The position numbers and the translations under genes were made by a program. 64,000 nt of DNA, taken from assembly GCA_049614485.1 (NCBI GenBank), contig JBMZDR010000007.1:41206-105205 (forward strand), in the 5' to 3' direction. Positions 62,247 through 64,000 of this stretch are shown here, in pieces. This DNA comes from GCA-2733415 sp049614485. GTDB taxonomy: Bacteria; Bacteroidota; Bacteroidia; Flavobacteriales; Flavobacteriaceae. Under the pieces are notes generated by a model that saw only the letters and a list, made by a program, of their open reading frames with translations, did not search any database and had not been told where the DNA came from. Position 1 is the stretch's first letter, and each line of letters begins with the position of its first letter.

Positions 62247-63107
62247 TTAATTATTTAATGCTTCCGCACCACCAACAATTTCTAATATTTCATTAGTAAT
62301 TGCAGCTTGACGTGCTTTGTTATATGTTAACTTTAACGCATCTCTTAATTCAGTTGCATTATCAGTTGCTTTATGCATTGCCGTCATACGTGCACCATGT
62401 TCTGCTGCAAATGAATCGCGAATACCTTTATATAACTGTGTTTTTAAAGACTTCGGAATTAAAGCTTCAACTATTTCTTTTTGAGAAGGTTCAAATAAAT
62501 AATCTAAGTTTACATCTGCCTCTGCTTCTTGAGAAACGATTGGCAAAAATTGCTCAGTCATGATAATTTGAGTGGCAGCATTTTTAAACTTATTGTAAAC
62601 TAATTCTATTTTATCATAAGAACCGTCAACAAATTTTTCCATTAATACTTCTGCAATTTCAGCAACATTATCAAAAGTTAAATCGTCAAAAATCTCACTT
62701 TTGTTAGCAATAATTGTGACTTTCTTTTCTAAAGCATCATTAGCTTTTTTACCAATTGCCAAAACATCAACTTGTTTACCTGCGTAAACCGTGTCAATTA
62801 AGTGGTTTGATTGCTTGATGATGTTAGAGTTAAAAGCACCACAAAGTCCTCTGTTAGAAGTAATAGCTACCAACAACACCTTGTTAACTTCTTTTTCTAC
62901 AGAATACACACTTCCGTTTTCTGCATCTAAAGTAGCACTTAAGCCTTGTAACAATTCTGTTAACTTGTCTGCGTAAGGACGCATTGCTGTAATAGCATCT
63001 TGTGCTTTCTTTAACTTTGCAGCCGATACCATTTTCATAGCACTCGTAATCTGCATTGTTGAAGAAATAGACGATATTCTATTACGTATTTCTTTTAAAT
63101 TTGCCAT
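62247..63107 (-). CDS. atpG: ATP synthase F1 subunit gamma
   Basis: 286 aa, normal length. The central shaft that rotates in the alpha3beta3 ring. The N-terminal helix MANLKEIRNRISSISSTMQITSAMKMVSAAKLKKA and C-terminal ATDNATELRDALKLTYNKARQAAITNEILEIVGGAEAL (quoted in part: NKARQAAITNEILEIVGGA) are the two coiled-coil arms. It follows atpA by 74 bp across a stable hairpin. Alone, atpG at the 3' end may be followed by no further atp gene, since a terminator lies next; beta and epsilon must be encoded elsewhere, as is common in Bacteroidota. Confidence 0.96.
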   Translation of the reverse strand: MANLKEIRNRISSISSTMQITSAMKMVSAAKLKKAQDAITAMRPYADKLTELLQGLSATLDAENGSVYSVEKEVNKVLLVAITSNRGLCGAFNSNIIKQSNHLIDTVYAGKQVDVLAIGKKANDALEKKVTIIANKSEIFDDLTFDNVAEIAEVLMEKFVDGSYDKIELVYNKFKNAATQIIMTEQFLPIVSQEAEADVNLDYLFEPSQKEIVEALIPKSLKTQLYKGIRDSFAAEHGARMTAMHKATDNATELRDALKLTYNKARQAAITNEILEIVGGAEALNN

Positions 63108-63136
63108 TCTATGTTAGAATTAAGTATTGAGTATTC

Positions 63137-63165
63137 AGTAGTGAGTAACTGGGTTACTCACTACT
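63137..63165 (-). repeat. Hairpin in the atpA-atpG intergenic gap
   Basis: A perfect 12-bp stem AGTAGTGAGTAA/TTACTCACTACT (63137-63148 with 63154-63165) and a 5-nt loop. No T run follows on the minus strand, so it is not a typical terminator. It would form in the atpA-atpG mRNA. Confidence 0.65.
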
Positions 63166-63181
63166 CAATGCTAAAATCTAA

Positions 63182-64000
63182 TTAAGCTTTATATTTAGCT
63201 GATAAATCTTTTGCTACTGTTGTTAATGTATCAGTAACTTCATCAGTTAATTTACCTTTCTTTAATAAGTCTAAGATATTTCTATGCTTAGCGTTTAAGA
63301 ACTCAATGAAATCTCTTTCAAATTCTTTAACTTTTTCAACAGGCACATCTCCTAATAAGTTTTTAGAACCAGCATAAATAATTGCTACTTGGTCTTCAAC
63401 TGTATACGGATCGTTTTGAGCTTGCTTTAAGATCTCTACGTTACGCTTACCTTTGTTAATTACATTTAAAGTAGCAGCATCTAAATCAGAACCAAACTTA
63501 GCAAATGCTTCCAATTCACGGAATTGTGCTTGATCTAACTTTAAAGTACCAGATACTTTTTTCATAGACTTAATCTGAGCAGATCCTCCAACACGAGATA
63601 CAGAAATACCTACGTTAATTGCCGGACGTACACCAGAGTTAAATAAATCTCCATCTAAGAAAATTTGTCCATCAGTAATTGAAATTACGTTAGTAGGGAT
63701 ATATGCTGATACATCTCCTGCTTGTGTTTCAATAATTGGTAATGCAGTTAATGAACCTCCACCTTTTACTTTTCCTTTAAGAGAAGCTGGCAAATCATTC
63801 ATAGTTGCTGCAATTGCATCATCAGCAATAACTTTTGCAGCACGTTCTAATAATCTTGAGTGTAAGAAGAATACATCTCCAGGATATGCCTCACGTCCCG
63901 GTGGTCTTCTTAATAATAAAGATACCTCACGGTAAGCAACAGCTTGCTTAGATAAATCATCATAAATAATTAATGCTGGTCTACCAGTATCTCTGAAATA
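63182..64000 (-). CDS. atpA: ATP synthase F1 subunit alpha, partial (N-terminus outside window)
   Basis: The frame is open from the right edge to the stop at 63182, giving the last 272 residues of about 525. PALIIYDDLSKQAVAYREVS, LLLRRPPGREAYPGDVFFLHSRLLERA and NVGISVSRVGGSAQIKSMKKV are hallmark alpha-subunit blocks. An ATG at 63802 is internal and not a start. The segment includes the catalytic-interface arginine region (VSRVGG). Non-catalytic nucleotide-binding subunit of F1; atpG follows 74 bp later. Confidence 0.97.
   Translation of the reverse strand, partial: YFRDTGRPALIIYDDLSKQAVAYREVSLLLRRPPGREAYPGDVFFLHSRLLERAAKVIADDAIAATMNDLPASLKGKVKGGGSLTALPIIETQAGDVSAYIPTNVISITDGQIFLDGDLFNSGVRPAINVGISVSRVGGSAQIKSMKKVSGTLKLDQAQFRELEAFAKFGSDLDAATLNVINKGKRNVEILKQAQNDPYTVEDQVAIIYAGSKNLLGDVPVEKVKEFERDFIEFLNAKHRNILDLLKKGKLTDEVTDTLTTVAKDLSAKYKA

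Noticed and set aside
63137..63165. Rho-independent terminator between atpA and atpG
   Set aside because: No T run follows the stem in the direction of transcription and atpG must be expressed.
63182..63802. A 206-residue ORF with start at 63802
   Set aside because: The frame continues to the right edge with clear alpha-subunit sequence, so the ATG at 63802 is internal to atpA.
1..64000. CRISPR arrays, IS elements, prophage, tRNA or rRNA genes
   Set aside because: No regularly spaced direct repeats, transposase, integrase, phage structural genes or cloverleaf sequences were seen by eye; a covariance search was not possible.

Overview
The window is AT-rich chromosomal DNA of a marine-type member of the Flavobacteriaceae (Bacteroidota). 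The signs are a gliding lipoprotein (gldH), PorZ and a C-terminal sorting domain of the type IX secretion system (T9SS), a complete moxR/bat operon, a head-GIN-domain protein, an IPExxxVDY-family protein, and Bacteroidota-style promoters (TTG, 17-23 bp spacer, TAnnTTTG). Shine-Dalgarno sequences are mostly absent. I saw no tRNA, rRNA, IS element, prophage or CRISPR array. The gene content is mostly core chromosome, densely packed, and two genes run off the window ends (a START-domain gene at the left, atpA at the right).

Layout. 1-7 kb: START-domain protein, rnhA-purN, acpP-fabF-rnc, trpS, plsC, recA. 7-13 kb: a co-directional run of a Cys-rich PSP1 protein, gldH, a class A penicillin-binding protein and the two CoA-transferase subunits. 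13-17 kb: a fused double-ATPase ABC protein and a secreted T9SS subtilase. 17-23 kb (minus strand): hemE-hemF-hemB followed by a CorC/CNNM membrane protein, ogt, a DUF4442 protein and a PolB-type exonuclease. 23-33 kb (minus strand): a DUF2807 protein, then the moxR-DUF58-unknown-batA-batB-batC-batD-batE operon, which would assemble a periplasm-facing von Willebrand factor A complex. 33-42 kb: an AlbA_2-domain protein, a beta-barrel-like envelope protein, gdhA, then porZ-recO-TonB receptor with overlapping ends. 42-46 kb: two Y-family polymerases (umuC-umuD and dinB) around a CYTH gene. 46-53 kb: IPExxxVDY-pyk-sulfurtransferase, then an SPFH/GYF protein, a double zinc-ribbon membrane protein, a voltage-gated K+ channel and a methyltransferase, then dus. 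53-64 kb: an ABC-F ATPase, yjdM, truA, a LuxR-type regulator, a di-heme peroxidase, an ALDH7 dehydrogenase, small envelope proteins, and atpA-atpG.

Convergent gene pairs are often separated by long, nearly perfect hairpins flanked by A and T runs, which look like bidirectional terminators. Several promoters can be read directly from the TAnnTTTG element. In three places the -7 element sits 1-4 bases from a predicted start codon, suggesting leaderless mRNAs or start codons further downstream.

The most interesting system is the SPFH/GYF - zinc ribbon - K+ channel - methyltransferase cassette (48.6-52.3 kb). It resembles the ydjG/ydjI/ydjJ part of the Bacillus PspA operon but has no PspA, and is probably an envelope-stress module. 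Other points of interest are the reversed umuC-umuD order next to dinB, the divergent CYTH/dinB promoter lying inside the dinB coding region, and the separation of pyk/IPExxxVDY from acpP-fabF-rnc.
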